In this document: positions 16,857 to 24,397 of the stretch, piece after piece
Layout: every line of letters starts with the position of its first letter
Numbering within the stretch: the stretch's first letter is position 1
Assembly (NCBI GenBank): GCA_016763155.1
Contig: JAESUH010000163.1
Location: forward strand, 1 to 38,215
DNA: 38,215 bases
DNA from: Rhizobiaceae bacterium
GTDB lineage: Bacteria > Pseudomonadota > Alphaproteobacteria > Rhizobiales > Rhizobiaceae
Direction: 5' to 3'
Made by a program: the position numbers and the translations under genes
Notes under the pieces: generated by a model
What the model was told of the DNA's origin: nothing
What the model saw: only the letters and a program-made list of their open reading frames with translations
Database searches by the model: none

Positions 16857-16885
16857 AACGTCCGATTAAAAAATGGACGTGTTTT
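16857..16885 (+). promoter_or_regulatory. Inverted repeat upstream of the BMP-family gene
   Basis: ACGTCC (16858-16863) and GGACGT (16875-16880) form a perfect 6-bp inverted repeat with an 11-nt AT-rich spacer. They are flanked by AAAAC (16851-16855) and GTTTT (16881-16885), which extend the symmetry with a small offset. The element lies about 60 bp upstream of the binding-protein start, a suitable place for an operator of a nucleoside-responsive repressor. The regulator is unknown. Confidence 0.3.
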
Positions 16886-16941
16886 GAGAGTGTTAACAAA
16901 AATCAGGTGCTCTAGCGCCATAAAATTAACAGGGTGAACAA

Positions 16942-17934
16942 ATGAAACGTTTGATTCTCGGAATGCTTGCATCAGTTGCATTGGCGGCTACCGCTTATGC
17001 AGCAGAAGTAAAACCAGCCGTTGTCTATGACATGGGCGGCAAAAATGACAAATCCTTCAACGAATCTGCCTATACGGGTGCAGAACAGTACAAAAAAGAA
17101 TTCGGTACGGATTACCGCGATTTTGAAATTCAAAATGACGCCCAGCGCGAACAGGCTATGCGCCGCTTTGCCCGCGATGGCCATAACCCAATCGTAGTTA
17201 TCGGCTTTTCTCAGGCTGCTGCTTTGGAAAAAGTTGCTAAAGAATTCCCTGATACAAAATTTGCCATCGTTGACATGGTCGTTGATCTGCCAAATGTGCG
17301 CTCAATCCTGTTTAAAGCACATGAAGGTTCTTACCTCGTAGGTGTTATGGCTGCGCAGGCTTCCAAAACTGGTAAAGTTGGCTTTATCGGCGGCATGGAC
17401 ATCCCGCTCATTCGTCAGTTTGCTTGCGGTTATGCCGGTGGCGTTAAATCTGTGAAAATGGATGCAGAAGTATTCGAAAACATGACTGGCACAACCGGTG
17501 CTGCATGGAACAACCCTGTTAAAGGTGGCGAACTTGCCAAATCACAGTTTGACCGTGGTGCGGACGTAGTATTCCACGCTGCTGGTGGTACTGGCCTTGG
17601 TGTTCTTCAGGCTGCAGCAGATTCTGGCAAGCTTGGCATTGGTGTGGATTCAAACCAAAATGGTCTGCATCCCGGTTCTGTTCTGACTTCCATGCTGAAA
17701 CGTGTTGATGTTGCTGTTTACAATGCATTTAACGACGTGAAAAACGACAAATGGACTTCTGGCTTCAGCGTTCTTGGCGTTAAAGAAGGCGGCGTTGGTT
17801 ATGCCATGGATGACAACAACAAGAGCCTTGTGGATGATGCCATGATGGCTGCTGTGAAAAAAGCATCCGACGACATCACTTCAGGCGCAGTTACCGTTCA
17901 TGATTACATGAGCGATTCTAAATGCCCTTACTAA
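16942..17934 (+). CDS. BMP-family (PnrA-like) nucleoside-binding periplasmic protein
   Basis: A 330-aa solute-binding protein of the BMP/PnrA family, which captures purine and other nucleosides for ABC import. The signal peptide ends in AYA-AE with no lipobox, as expected for a soluble periplasmic protein. The family signatures YDMGGKNDKSFNESAYTGAE near the N-terminus, AHEGSYLVGVMAA and GKVGFIGGMDIPLIRQF in the middle, and GADVVFHAAGGTGLGV further on are intact. A good ribosome binding site (AGGGTGA) precedes the ATG. A strong terminator follows the gene. The ABC components lie 440 bp downstream beyond an oppositely oriented slyX gene. Confidence 0.92.
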   Translation: MKRLILGMLASVALAATAYAAEVKPAVVYDMGGKNDKSFNESAYTGAEQYKKEFGTDYRDFEIQNDAQREQAMRRFARDGHNPIVVIGFSQAAALEKVAKEFPDTKFAIVDMVVDLPNVRSILFKAHEGSYLVGVMAAQASKTGKVGFIGGMDIPLIRQFACGYAGGVKSVKMDAEVFENMTGTTGAAWNNPVKGGELAKSQFDRGADVVFHAAGGTGLGVLQAAADSGKLGIGVDSNQNGLHPGSVLTSMLKRVDVAVYNAFNDVKNDKWTSGFSVLGVKEGGVGYAMDDNNKSLVDDAMMAAVKKASDDITSGAVTVHDYMSDSKCPY

Positions 17935-17960
17935 GGGTTAGCTGAATATTGAATTTGAAG

Positions 17961-17985
17961 CGGGGGCGAAAGCCCCCGTTTTTTT
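17961..17985 (+). terminator. Rho-independent terminator after the BMP-family gene
   Basis: CGGGGGC GAAA GCCCCCG is a perfect 7-bp, very GC-rich stem with a GNRA-type tetraloop, followed by seven T residues. It lies 26 bp after the binding-protein stop. It should end most transcripts of that gene before the downstream ABC genes, and it also prevents read-through into the antisense of slyX. Confidence 0.92.
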
Positions 17986-17999
17986 GTCTGCCGATAAGC

Positions 18000-18230
18000 C
18001 TACCAATGAGGTGGGCGTTGGTTTTCCGCTTCCGGCATGGCCATATCTTCAAGAGATCCAAACCGTTCGGACAAGCGGTCCAGCTTGTTTTGTAGCGCAT
18101 CAATGGTTTTCCACTGGGCTGCCAATTGTTCAGACAATTCATCAATCATTTTGGCCTGATGGGTAATTTGTTCCTCCAGCACGTCTATGTTGGCTGAGGG
18201 CACGGATTGTTGCTTTTCTGATTCACTCAT
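18000..18230 (-). CDS. slyX: SlyX family protein
   Basis: A 76-aa, mostly coiled-coil protein. IDVLEEQITHQAKMIDELSEQLAAQWKTIDALQNKLDRLSERF fits the SlyX heptad pattern (residues 15-57), and the C-terminal RPPHW matches the family's conserved PPHY/PPHW ending. The ATG at 18230 is chosen because the longer frame upstream has no family similarity and runs into the start of the ATPase gene on the other strand. It is the only minus-strand gene between the nucleoside-binding protein and its transporter. The function of SlyX is not established. Confidence 0.85.
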   Translation of the reverse strand: MSESEKQQSVPSANIDVLEEQITHQAKMIDELSEQLAAQWKTIDALQNKLDRLSERFGSLEDMAMPEAENQRPPHW

Positions 18231-18378
18231 AATCTTGGGGCATCCTTTAGGGCCAGACCTTATTTCACAATGTATATAACACCATTTTTCATCATCAAAA
18301 AATATGAATTTGCAGGCTCGAATTCTCTCAGTTCTCATGCTAGCCTGAAATGAGCAGTAAGGTGGAGGACCGAGCAAA

Positions 18379-19935
18379 ATGAGTGGTGCACCGGCAATTG
18401 AACTGGTGGGGATCAACAAAAGCTTCGGGCCAGTCCGAGCCAATCACGACATTCAAATGTCTGTTGCCCCCGGAACTATTCACGGCATTATTGGTGAAAA
18501 TGGGGCTGGAAAATCGACATTGATGTCGATCCTCTATGGATTTTATCAAGCTGATTCCGGCGAAATTCGAATTAATGGCAAGACGGTAAAAATATCTGAC
18601 AGCCAAGCTGCGATAAATCTTGGCATCGGTATGGTGCACCAGCATTTTATGCTAATCCATAATTTCTCTGTATTGGAAAATATTATTCTGGGTGCCGAAG
18701 GCGGCGCGATCTTAAATCGGGGTGTGGCTGCGGCTCGCAAGGAGCTGGAGCGGTTGGAAAAAGAATATTCACTCGAAGTTGATCCTGATGCAATTATCGA
18801 AGACTTGCCCGTAGGTTTGCAACAACGCATCGAAATTCTAAAAGCGCTTTACCGTCAAGCTGACATTCTTATCCTTGATGAACCCACCGGGGTGCTTACG
18901 CCTGCCGAAGCGGACCATTTGTTTCGTATTTTGCGGCAATTGAAGGATCAGGGTAAAACCATCATCCTGATCACTCACAAACTGCGCGAAATCATGGCCA
19001 TCACAGATACTGTTTCCGTCATGCGACAGGGCACCATGGTTGCCACCCGCAAAACGTCTGAAACCAATGTTGAGGAACTGGCCGAGCTGATGGTTGGCCG
19101 CTCGGTGTTGCTGCACGTGGATAAAAAAGAGGCCACGCCAGGCGAAGTAAAACTCTCGGTCAAAAACCTCACCGTCAAGGACAGTCGCGGTGTGACCATG
19201 CTTGATAATGTGAGTTTTGACGTTCGAGCTGGAGAAATTGTTGGCATTGCAGGAGTCTCAGGCAATGGCCAAACAGAATTGCTGGAGGCTATTTCAGGCA
19301 TCAGGCGCGCTCGCTCAGGTGAAGTGATACTGGACGGAAAGCCCATATCGGTAACCGGCGGAGCAAACCCAGCTTTATTGCGTGAACGTGGCCTTGCCCA
19401 TGTGCCGGAAGATCGCCACCACACTGGTCTCGTACTGCCATTTGAAGAGCGCGAAAATGCGATTTTGGGTTATCATGGGCGCGACGAATATTCTTCCGGA
19501 ATGTTTCTCGATCTGGATGCCATCCGCGCCGATGCAGAGAAAAAGATTGAACAATATGATATCCGCCCCGCCAATTCGAAACTGAAAACTGCCAATTTCT
19601 CCGGCGGCAACCAGCAAAAAATTGTGCTGGCGCGTGAAATGGAACGAGATCCAATTGTACTTTTGGTAGGTCAACCCACACGCGGCGTGGATGTGGGTGC
19701 GATTGAATTTATTCATAGGCGCATCATTGAGATGCGGGATGCAGGAAAAGCAATTTTACTGGTTTCCGTTGAACTGGATGAAATCCGCTCCCTGTCAGAT
19801 CGTATTTTAGTGATGTTTGCTGGTCGCATTGTTGGTGAACGTGGAGCCAATGCCACCGAAGGCGAACTGGGCCTGTTGATGGCCGGTGTCGAAGATGGTG
19901 CTAAAGATGGCGCCCGAAAAAAGGAACCTGCCTGA
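18379..19935 (+). CDS. Nucleoside ABC transporter ATP-binding protein (double ATPase)
   Basis: A 518-aa tandem ATPase of the type found with BMP-family binding proteins (YufO/NupA group). Domain 1 has Walker A GENGAGKST (residues 39-47) and Walker B ILILDEPTGVLTP. Domain 2 has a degenerate Walker A (GVSGNGQTE), normal for the second half of these proteins, the signature FSGGNQQK, and VGQPTRGVDVG in the Walker B region. A GGTGGAGG ribosome binding site precedes the ATG. Its TGA overlaps the ATG of the VOC gene by one base. It powers uptake through the two permeases downstream. Confidence 0.92.
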   Translation: MSGAPAIELVGINKSFGPVRANHDIQMSVAPGTIHGIIGENGAGKSTLMSILYGFYQADSGEIRINGKTVKISDSQAAINLGIGMVHQHFMLIHNFSVLENIILGAEGGAILNRGVAAARKELERLEKEYSLEVDPDAIIEDLPVGLQQRIEILKALYRQADILILDEPTGVLTPAEADHLFRILRQLKDQGKTIILITHKLREIMAITDTVSVMRQGTMVATRKTSETNVEELAELMVGRSVLLHVDKKEATPGEVKLSVKNLTVKDSRGVTMLDNVSFDVRAGEIVGIAGVSGNGQTELLEAISGIRRARSGEVILDGKPISVTGGANPALLRERGLAHVPEDRHHTGLVLPFEERENAILGYHGRDEYSSGMFLDLDAIRADAEKKIEQYDIRPANSKLKTANFSGGNQQKIVLAREMERDPIVLLVGQPTRGVDVGAIEFIHRRIIEMRDAGKAILLVSVELDEIRSLSDRILVMFAGRIVGERGANATEGELGLLMAGVEDGAKDGARKKEPA

Positions 19936-20387
19936 TGGCCAATTCTGATATTTCCGCTGGCATCTCAATTGTAACCCTTGCTGTTGAAGACCTTTCAATT
20001 GCCTCTGCTTTTTATGAAGCACTGGGGTGGGAACTTGCTCCCCAAAGTCAGGAAACCATTAAATTTCTGCAGGGAAATAATATGGTGCTCTCATTATTCA
20101 GCAATGATTCAGTTGCTGAGGTATTTGACGCGGAGTTTGAACCAGCGGAATTTCCTGCGGTGGTTCTGGCGGTTAATCTGGCAACAGAAGAAGATGTGGA
20201 CCAGTTTTTTCGCACGGCAATTGATGCAGGCGGTGATGCCGTGCGCAAGCCGGATCGAACCTATTGGGGTGGCTATTCCGGCTATTTCAAAGACCCGGAT
20301 GAGCATATGTGGGAAGTAGCCCATAACCCGTTCTTTAAGTATAATGAGAATGGCAATATTGATTTGTTGAGTGATGCAAATGAATAA
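19935..20387 (+). CDS. VOC (glyoxalase/bleomycin-resistance fold) family protein
   Basis: A 150-aa single VOC-domain protein with two beta-alpha-beta-beta-beta modules: ISIVTLAVEDLSIASAFYEALGW at the N-terminus and the C-terminal RTYWGGYSGYFKDPDEHMWEVAHNP. The latter resembles the metal-binding end of dioxygenase or glyoxalase-like members, with E and H positions present. It is overlapped by the ATPase gene at its start (TGATG) and overlaps the permease start at its end, so it is an integral member of the transporter operon. The catalytic role is unknown. Its position suggests processing or binding of an imported nucleoside-related compound, which is inference only. Confidence 0.85.
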   Translation: MANSDISAGISIVTLAVEDLSIASAFYEALGWELAPQSQETIKFLQGNNMVLSLFSNDSVAEVFDAEFEPAEFPAVVLAVNLATEEDVDQFFRTAIDAGGDAVRKPDRTYWGGYSGYFKDPDEHMWEVAHNPFFKYNENGNIDLLSDANE

Positions 20388-21471
20388 TGAGTTGCCAAAA
20401 TGGGTCGATTACGGCCTGATGCCGCTGATCAACCTCACAATAGCATTCGCCGTCGCCGGACTGGTGGTTTTGCTGGTGGGTGAAAACCCGTTTGAAGCTG
20501 CCTATTTGCTGGTTCGCGGTGCATTCGGTTTTGGTGAGGGGATTGGTTTCACCCTGTTCTACGCTACTAATTTCATCTTTACGGGTCTTGCCGTGGCAGT
20601 TGCCATTCATTGCGGCCTGTTCAACATTGGTTGTGAGGGGCAGGCCTATATTGGCGGGCTCGGCGTGGCCTTTGCCTGCCTGGCATTTGATGCCTATCTG
20701 CCTTGGTATGTGATTTTCCCGATGGCAGTGATTGGCGCCGCTATTTTCGGTGCAGCATGGGCTTTTATTCCCGCATGGCTTCAAGCCACACGCGGCAGCC
20801 ATGTGGTGATTACCACTATCATGTTCAATTTCATCTCATCAGCCGTAATGGTTTATCTGCTGGTGGAAGTTTTAAAACCTGCTGCATCCATGGCACCTGA
20901 AACCAGAACCTTTACCGATGCCGGACGACTACCAAAGCTTGACTGGTTGATGGAGATGTTTGGTTCAAGCCTTGGTGGTGCGCCGTTTAATATTTCATTC
21001 TTTGTAGCATTGGTGGCTTGTTATCTGGTCTGGCTACTGATCTGGCGGACCAAGCTTGGCTATGAATTAAGAACCATGGGAACCAATCCTGAAGCTGCGA
21101 TTTACGCTGGCATTCCTCAAACCAGAACCATAGTGATTGCCATGCTGATTTCCGGCGGACTAGCCGGAATGATGGCTCTCAACCCTATTATGGGCGATCA
21201 GGCGCGGCTGAATATCGATTTTCCAGCAGGTGCCGGTTTCGTTGGTATCGCAGTGGCGCTAATGGGGCGCAATCATCCGGTAGGTATAATCTTTGCAGCC
21301 ATATTATTTGGTATGCTCTATCAGGGCGGTGCCGAATTATCCTTCGATATGCCGAGTATTTCACGCGATATGATTGTGGTTATCCAAGGCTTGGTAATCC
21401 TGTTTGCCGGAGCACTGGAGCATGTTTTCAGGCCAACCTTGATGCGAATATTTGTACGAGGGGATAATTAA
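20380..21471 (+). CDS. Nucleoside ABC transporter permease 1
   Basis: Inner-membrane permease of the BPD_transp_2 family, about 363 aa, corresponding to the longer of the two permeases in nucleoside importers (YufP/NupB type). It has numerous hydrophobic helices. The conserved HCGLFNIGCEGQAYIGGLG segment is the family signature, and the loop LRTMGTNPEAAIYAGI is the ATPase-coupling region. Three candidate starts lie close together (GTG 20371, ATG 20374, ATG 20380); the last has a minimal GAG at suitable spacing and is used with low certainty. All overlap the VOC gene end. The next permease begins 1 nt after this stop. Confidence 0.9.
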   Translation: MNNELPKWVDYGLMPLINLTIAFAVAGLVVLLVGENPFEAAYLLVRGAFGFGEGIGFTLFYATNFIFTGLAVAVAIHCGLFNIGCEGQAYIGGLGVAFACLAFDAYLPWYVIFPMAVIGAAIFGAAWAFIPAWLQATRGSHVVITTIMFNFISSAVMVYLLVEVLKPAASMAPETRTFTDAGRLPKLDWLMEMFGSSLGGAPFNISFFVALVACYLVWLLIWRTKLGYELRTMGTNPEAAIYAGIPQTRTIVIAMLISGGLAGMMALNPIMGDQARLNIDFPAGAGFVGIAVALMGRNHPVGIIFAAILFGMLYQGGAELSFDMPSISRDMIVVIQGLVILFAGALEHVFRPTLMRIFVRGDN

Positions 21472-21472
21472 A

Positions 21473-22441
21473 ATGGAATTCCTGATTTCGCTCCAAACCC
21501 TCGATTCAACCGTCCGTCTTTCAACGCCTCTACTGCTCGCAGCCCTTGCCGGGCTTTATTCGGAACGTTCCGGCGTATTCGACATCGGCCTTGAAGGCAA
21601 AATGCTGGGGGCCGCCTTTGCAGCCGGGGCCGCCGCTGCCGTTTGGCATTCAGCATGGGCTGGCCTTGCCGCTGGCATTGGCGTTTCCGTCTTGCTGGCA
21701 TTGGTACATGGCTTTGCCTCGATCACAGCAAAGGGTAACCAGATTGTTTCCGGTGTTGCGATTAATTTCGTTGCCGCTGGCCTTACCGCTTTGTTGGGTC
21801 AAAGTTGGTTTAGTCAGGGCGGACGAACGCCACAGCTAAAAATGGAAGAGCGCTTCGGAGAAATCACCCTTCCCGGATCACAAATGCTGGCCGATATTCC
21901 GCTTCTTGGCCCCGTCTATTCAGAACTTATTTCCGGCCATAGCCTGCTGGCCTATGTTGCATTTTTAGCCGTACCATTTACATGGTGGGTGTTATTTCGA
22001 ACCCGCTTTGGCCTGCGTTTGCGCGCTGTGGGTGAAAATCCAGCAGCGGTTGATACGGCTGGCATTTCAGTTGTTTGGGCCAGATATCGTGCAGTGATTG
22101 TTTGCGGAATCTTATGCGGTATTGCAGGCACTTATCTTTCCATCGGTGTTTCAGCAGGTTTTGTGAAAGACATGACGGCTGGCAAGGGCTTTATCGCCTT
22201 GGCTGCCCTGATTTTTGCTAAATGGAAGCCGATTAATGTGATGCTTGCCTGTTTGTTATTTGGTTATCTGGAAGCTGTTGGCATTCGAATGCAGGGACGG
22301 GAATTGCCTTTGATTGGCGAAGTTCCGGTGCAATTTATTCAAGCACTGCCTTATATTTTAACCGTCATCCTGCTCGCAGGCTTTATCGGCAAAGCCATCC
22401 CGCCAAAGGCCGGTGGCGTTGCCTATGTCAAGGAACGCTAA
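21473..22441 (+). CDS. Nucleoside ABC transporter permease 2
   Basis: A 322-aa permease, the shorter partner (YufQ/NupC type). It opens with the LSTPLLLAALAGLYSERSGVFDIGLEGKML region, a close relative of the signature in the other permease, and has the coupling loop LRAVGENPAAVDTAGI. It contains multiple hydrophobic helices. The ATG at 21473 is chosen because GAGGGG lies 9 nt upstream; the longer frame starts inside the previous gene. It forms a heterodimeric channel with permease 1. The cytidine deaminase gene begins 1 nt after its stop. Confidence 0.92.
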   Translation: MEFLISLQTLDSTVRLSTPLLLAALAGLYSERSGVFDIGLEGKMLGAAFAAGAAAAVWHSAWAGLAAGIGVSVLLALVHGFASITAKGNQIVSGVAINFVAAGLTALLGQSWFSQGGRTPQLKMEERFGEITLPGSQMLADIPLLGPVYSELISGHSLLAYVAFLAVPFTWWVLFRTRFGLRLRAVGENPAAVDTAGISVVWARYRAVIVCGILCGIAGTYLSIGVSAGFVKDMTAGKGFIALAALIFAKWKPINVMLACLLFGYLEAVGIRMQGRELPLIGEVPVQFIQALPYILTVILLAGFIGKAIPPKAGGVAYVKER

Positions 22442-22442
22442 T

Positions 22443-22826
22443 ATGCCTGCCAATCTTCACAGGATGGCTGTGCTTGCGGCCCAAAAAGCCTATGCGCCCT
22501 ATTCAAATTTCCCTGTGGGTGCCACAATCAGAACCAGCGATGGCCGGGTCTATTCCGGCTGCAATGTAGAAAATGTTTCCTATCCTGAGGGTTGGTGTGC
22601 AGAAACCAGTGCCATCGCCCATATGGTGATGGATGGGGGCGGGGAAATTGCAGAAATTGCCGTCAGCGCTCCTAAAATGGATAGCATCACCCCATGCGGT
22701 GGGTGTCGTCAGCGCATCGCAGAATTTGGTACGCCAGATACGCTGGTGCATTTGTGTGATAAGGACGGGGTGGTCGAATCAATCAGACTGGCAGATCTGC
22801 TGCCCAAAGCATTCTCTAAATTATAG
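22443..22826 (+). CDS. cdd: Cytidine deaminase
   Basis: Zinc hydrolase converting cytidine and deoxycytidine to uridine and deoxyuridine in pyrimidine salvage. It is 127 aa, typical of the small homotetrameric class. The zinc and proton-shuttle motif is C52-A-E54 within GWCAETSAI, and the other zinc ligands are C85 and C88 in PCGGCRQ. NVENVSYPEG is the nucleoside-binding segment. The ATG at 22443 has AAGGAACG upstream. It follows permease 2 directly and precedes the purine nucleoside phosphorylase gene by 8 nt. Confidence 0.95.
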   Translation: MPANLHRMAVLAAQKAYAPYSNFPVGATIRTSDGRVYSGCNVENVSYPEGWCAETSAIAHMVMDGGGEIAEIAVSAPKMDSITPCGGCRQRIAEFGTPDTLVHLCDKDGVVESIRLADLLPKAFSKL

Positions 22827-22834
22827 GCTTTTCA

Positions 22835-23635
22835 ATGAGAGCAGCAACAAGTGAACTGGTGAGACGTTTAGATGGTCTTGTCCCTGAAACGGCCCTTATT
22901 TTGGGTTCGGGTCTTGGTGATCTGGTGGATAGTGTTACCGATCCAATTTCGATCCCCTTTGGTGACCTGGAAGGATTTCCTCAAAGCGGCGTTTCCGGCC
23001 ATGCTGGCGAAATCGTAGCTGGATATATGGCTGATAAACCAATTCTTATCCTATCTGGCCGTGCCCATTATTATGAGCATGGCAATGCCGATATCATGCG
23101 CCTACCCATCGAAGTGATGCAGGCAATTGGCGTGAAGCGGCTGATTTTGACAAATTCTGCAGGCTCCCTGCGCGAAGATATTCCGCCAGGCAGTGTGATG
23201 ATGATTAGCGACCATATTAACTGGTCTGGCATGAACCCGCTAATTGGCGAAGCCGATGATCGCCGCTTTGTTGGCATGACAAATGCATATGACGCTCCCA
23301 CCATGGAAGAGGCGCGTGTAGCCAGCAAAGCCGTTGATGTAACTTTGCATGAAGGCATCTACATGTGGTTTTCTGGTCCAAGTTTTGAGACACCCGCAGA
23401 AATCCGTATGGCCAAACTTCTTGGTGCCGATGCGGTGGGCATGTCTACCGTGCCGGAAGTAATACTGGCCAGATTTTGCGGTCTGGATGTGGCCGCATTT
23501 TCCGTCATCACCAATTATGGTGCGGGCATGACAGGCGGCGAACTCTCCCATGGAGAGACCAAGGAAATGGCCCCTCAAGGGGGCAAGAAACTCGGCAAGA
23601 TATTGTTGGCCATGTTGGGGGCATCAAATCAATGA
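22835..23635 (+). CDS. Purine nucleoside phosphorylase (trimeric class)
   Basis: Cleaves purine (deoxy)nucleosides with phosphate to free base and (deoxy)ribose 1-phosphate. It is 266 aa, the size of the homotrimeric PNP/XapA class. Motifs in order are LGSGLG, SGRAHYYE, TNSAGS, GPSFETPAEIRM with the base-binding glutamate, AVGMSTVPEVI and ITNYGAGM with the base-binding asparagine. The last two features point to 6-oxopurines such as inosine and guanosine. The stop overlaps the deoC ATG by 4 nt (ATGA). A PunA versus XapA assignment is not possible by eye. Confidence 0.93.
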   Translation: MRAATSELVRRLDGLVPETALILGSGLGDLVDSVTDPISIPFGDLEGFPQSGVSGHAGEIVAGYMADKPILILSGRAHYYEHGNADIMRLPIEVMQAIGVKRLILTNSAGSLREDIPPGSVMMISDHINWSGMNPLIGEADDRRFVGMTNAYDAPTMEEARVASKAVDVTLHEGIYMWFSGPSFETPAEIRMAKLLGADAVGMSTVPEVILARFCGLDVAAFSVITNYGAGMTGGELSHGETKEMAPQGGKKLGKILLAMLGASNQ

Positions 23636-24393
23636 GCACGCGCAAAGAAACGGCCCTGCGTGCAATTGCACTTTTGGACCTGACCAATCTTAATGATGAT
23701 TGCAGCAAGGCAGATATTGATGCCCTGTGTGAAAAAGCTAACAACGCTTATGGCAAAACTGCCGCAGTATGCATCTGGCCGCGATTTGTCGCTCAGGCTA
23801 AATCCCTGTTGCAAGGCACGGGCATCAAGGTGGCCACGGTGGTCAATTTTCCCGCTGGCGGGACGGATACTGATGCCGTCATTGAGGAGACAAAAGCTGC
23901 CCTTGCATCGGGTGCTGATGAAATCGATCTGGTATTTCCATATCGGGCCTTTCTGGTTGGAGATCATAAAACCGCTTCAGACCAAATTGCAGCCATAAAG
24001 GCGCTCATTAAGCCGCCTTGTAAACTCAAGGTGATTTTGGAAACTGGCCAGTTGATCCACGAACCACTCATAAGAAATGCGTCAAAACTGGCAATCGCTG
24101 CGGGTGCGGACTTCATTAAAACCTCCACGGGGAAAGTCGCAGTAAACGCAACGCCGGAAACTGCTCGCCTTATGCTGCGCGAAATCAAAGCCAGCGGAAA
24201 ACCCGTTGGTTTCAAGCCGGCTGGCGGAATAAAAACGACCGAAGATGCTGGCGTTTATCTGGCTCTTGCTGATGAAATTCTTGGCCCGGATTGGGCCTCG
24301 CCTGCGACCTTGAGATTTGGGGCATCGGGCGTTCTTAGCGATTTGATTGCAACAATTGAAGGTACTTCTGCTGCACCTACCAAGGGATATTAA
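23632..24393 (+). CDS. deoC: Deoxyribose-phosphate aldolase
   Basis: Class I aldolase splitting 2-deoxyribose 5-phosphate into glyceraldehyde 3-phosphate and acetaldehyde. It is 253 aa and resembles the E. coli enzyme closely. The Schiff-base lysine is K163 in ADFIKTSTGK, the proton-relay lysine K195 in VGFKPAGGI, and the aspartate D99 in DEIDLVFPYR. The ATG overlaps the phosphorylase stop (ATGA). The longer in-frame extension is inside the upstream gene and rejected. A deoxyribose phosphate isomerase (DeoB) that would link it to the phosphorylases is not in the window. Confidence 0.95.
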   Translation: MSTRKETALRAIALLDLTNLNDDCSKADIDALCEKANNAYGKTAAVCIWPRFVAQAKSLLQGTGIKVATVVNFPAGGTDTDAVIEETKAALASGADEIDLVFPYRAFLVGDHKTASDQIAAIKALIKPPCKLKVILETGQLIHEPLIRNASKLAIAAGADFIKTSTGKVAVNATPETARLMLREIKASGKPVGFKPAGGIKTTEDAGVYLALADEILGPDWASPATLRFGASGVLSDLIATIEGTSAAPTKGY

Positions 24394-24397
24394 ATTA

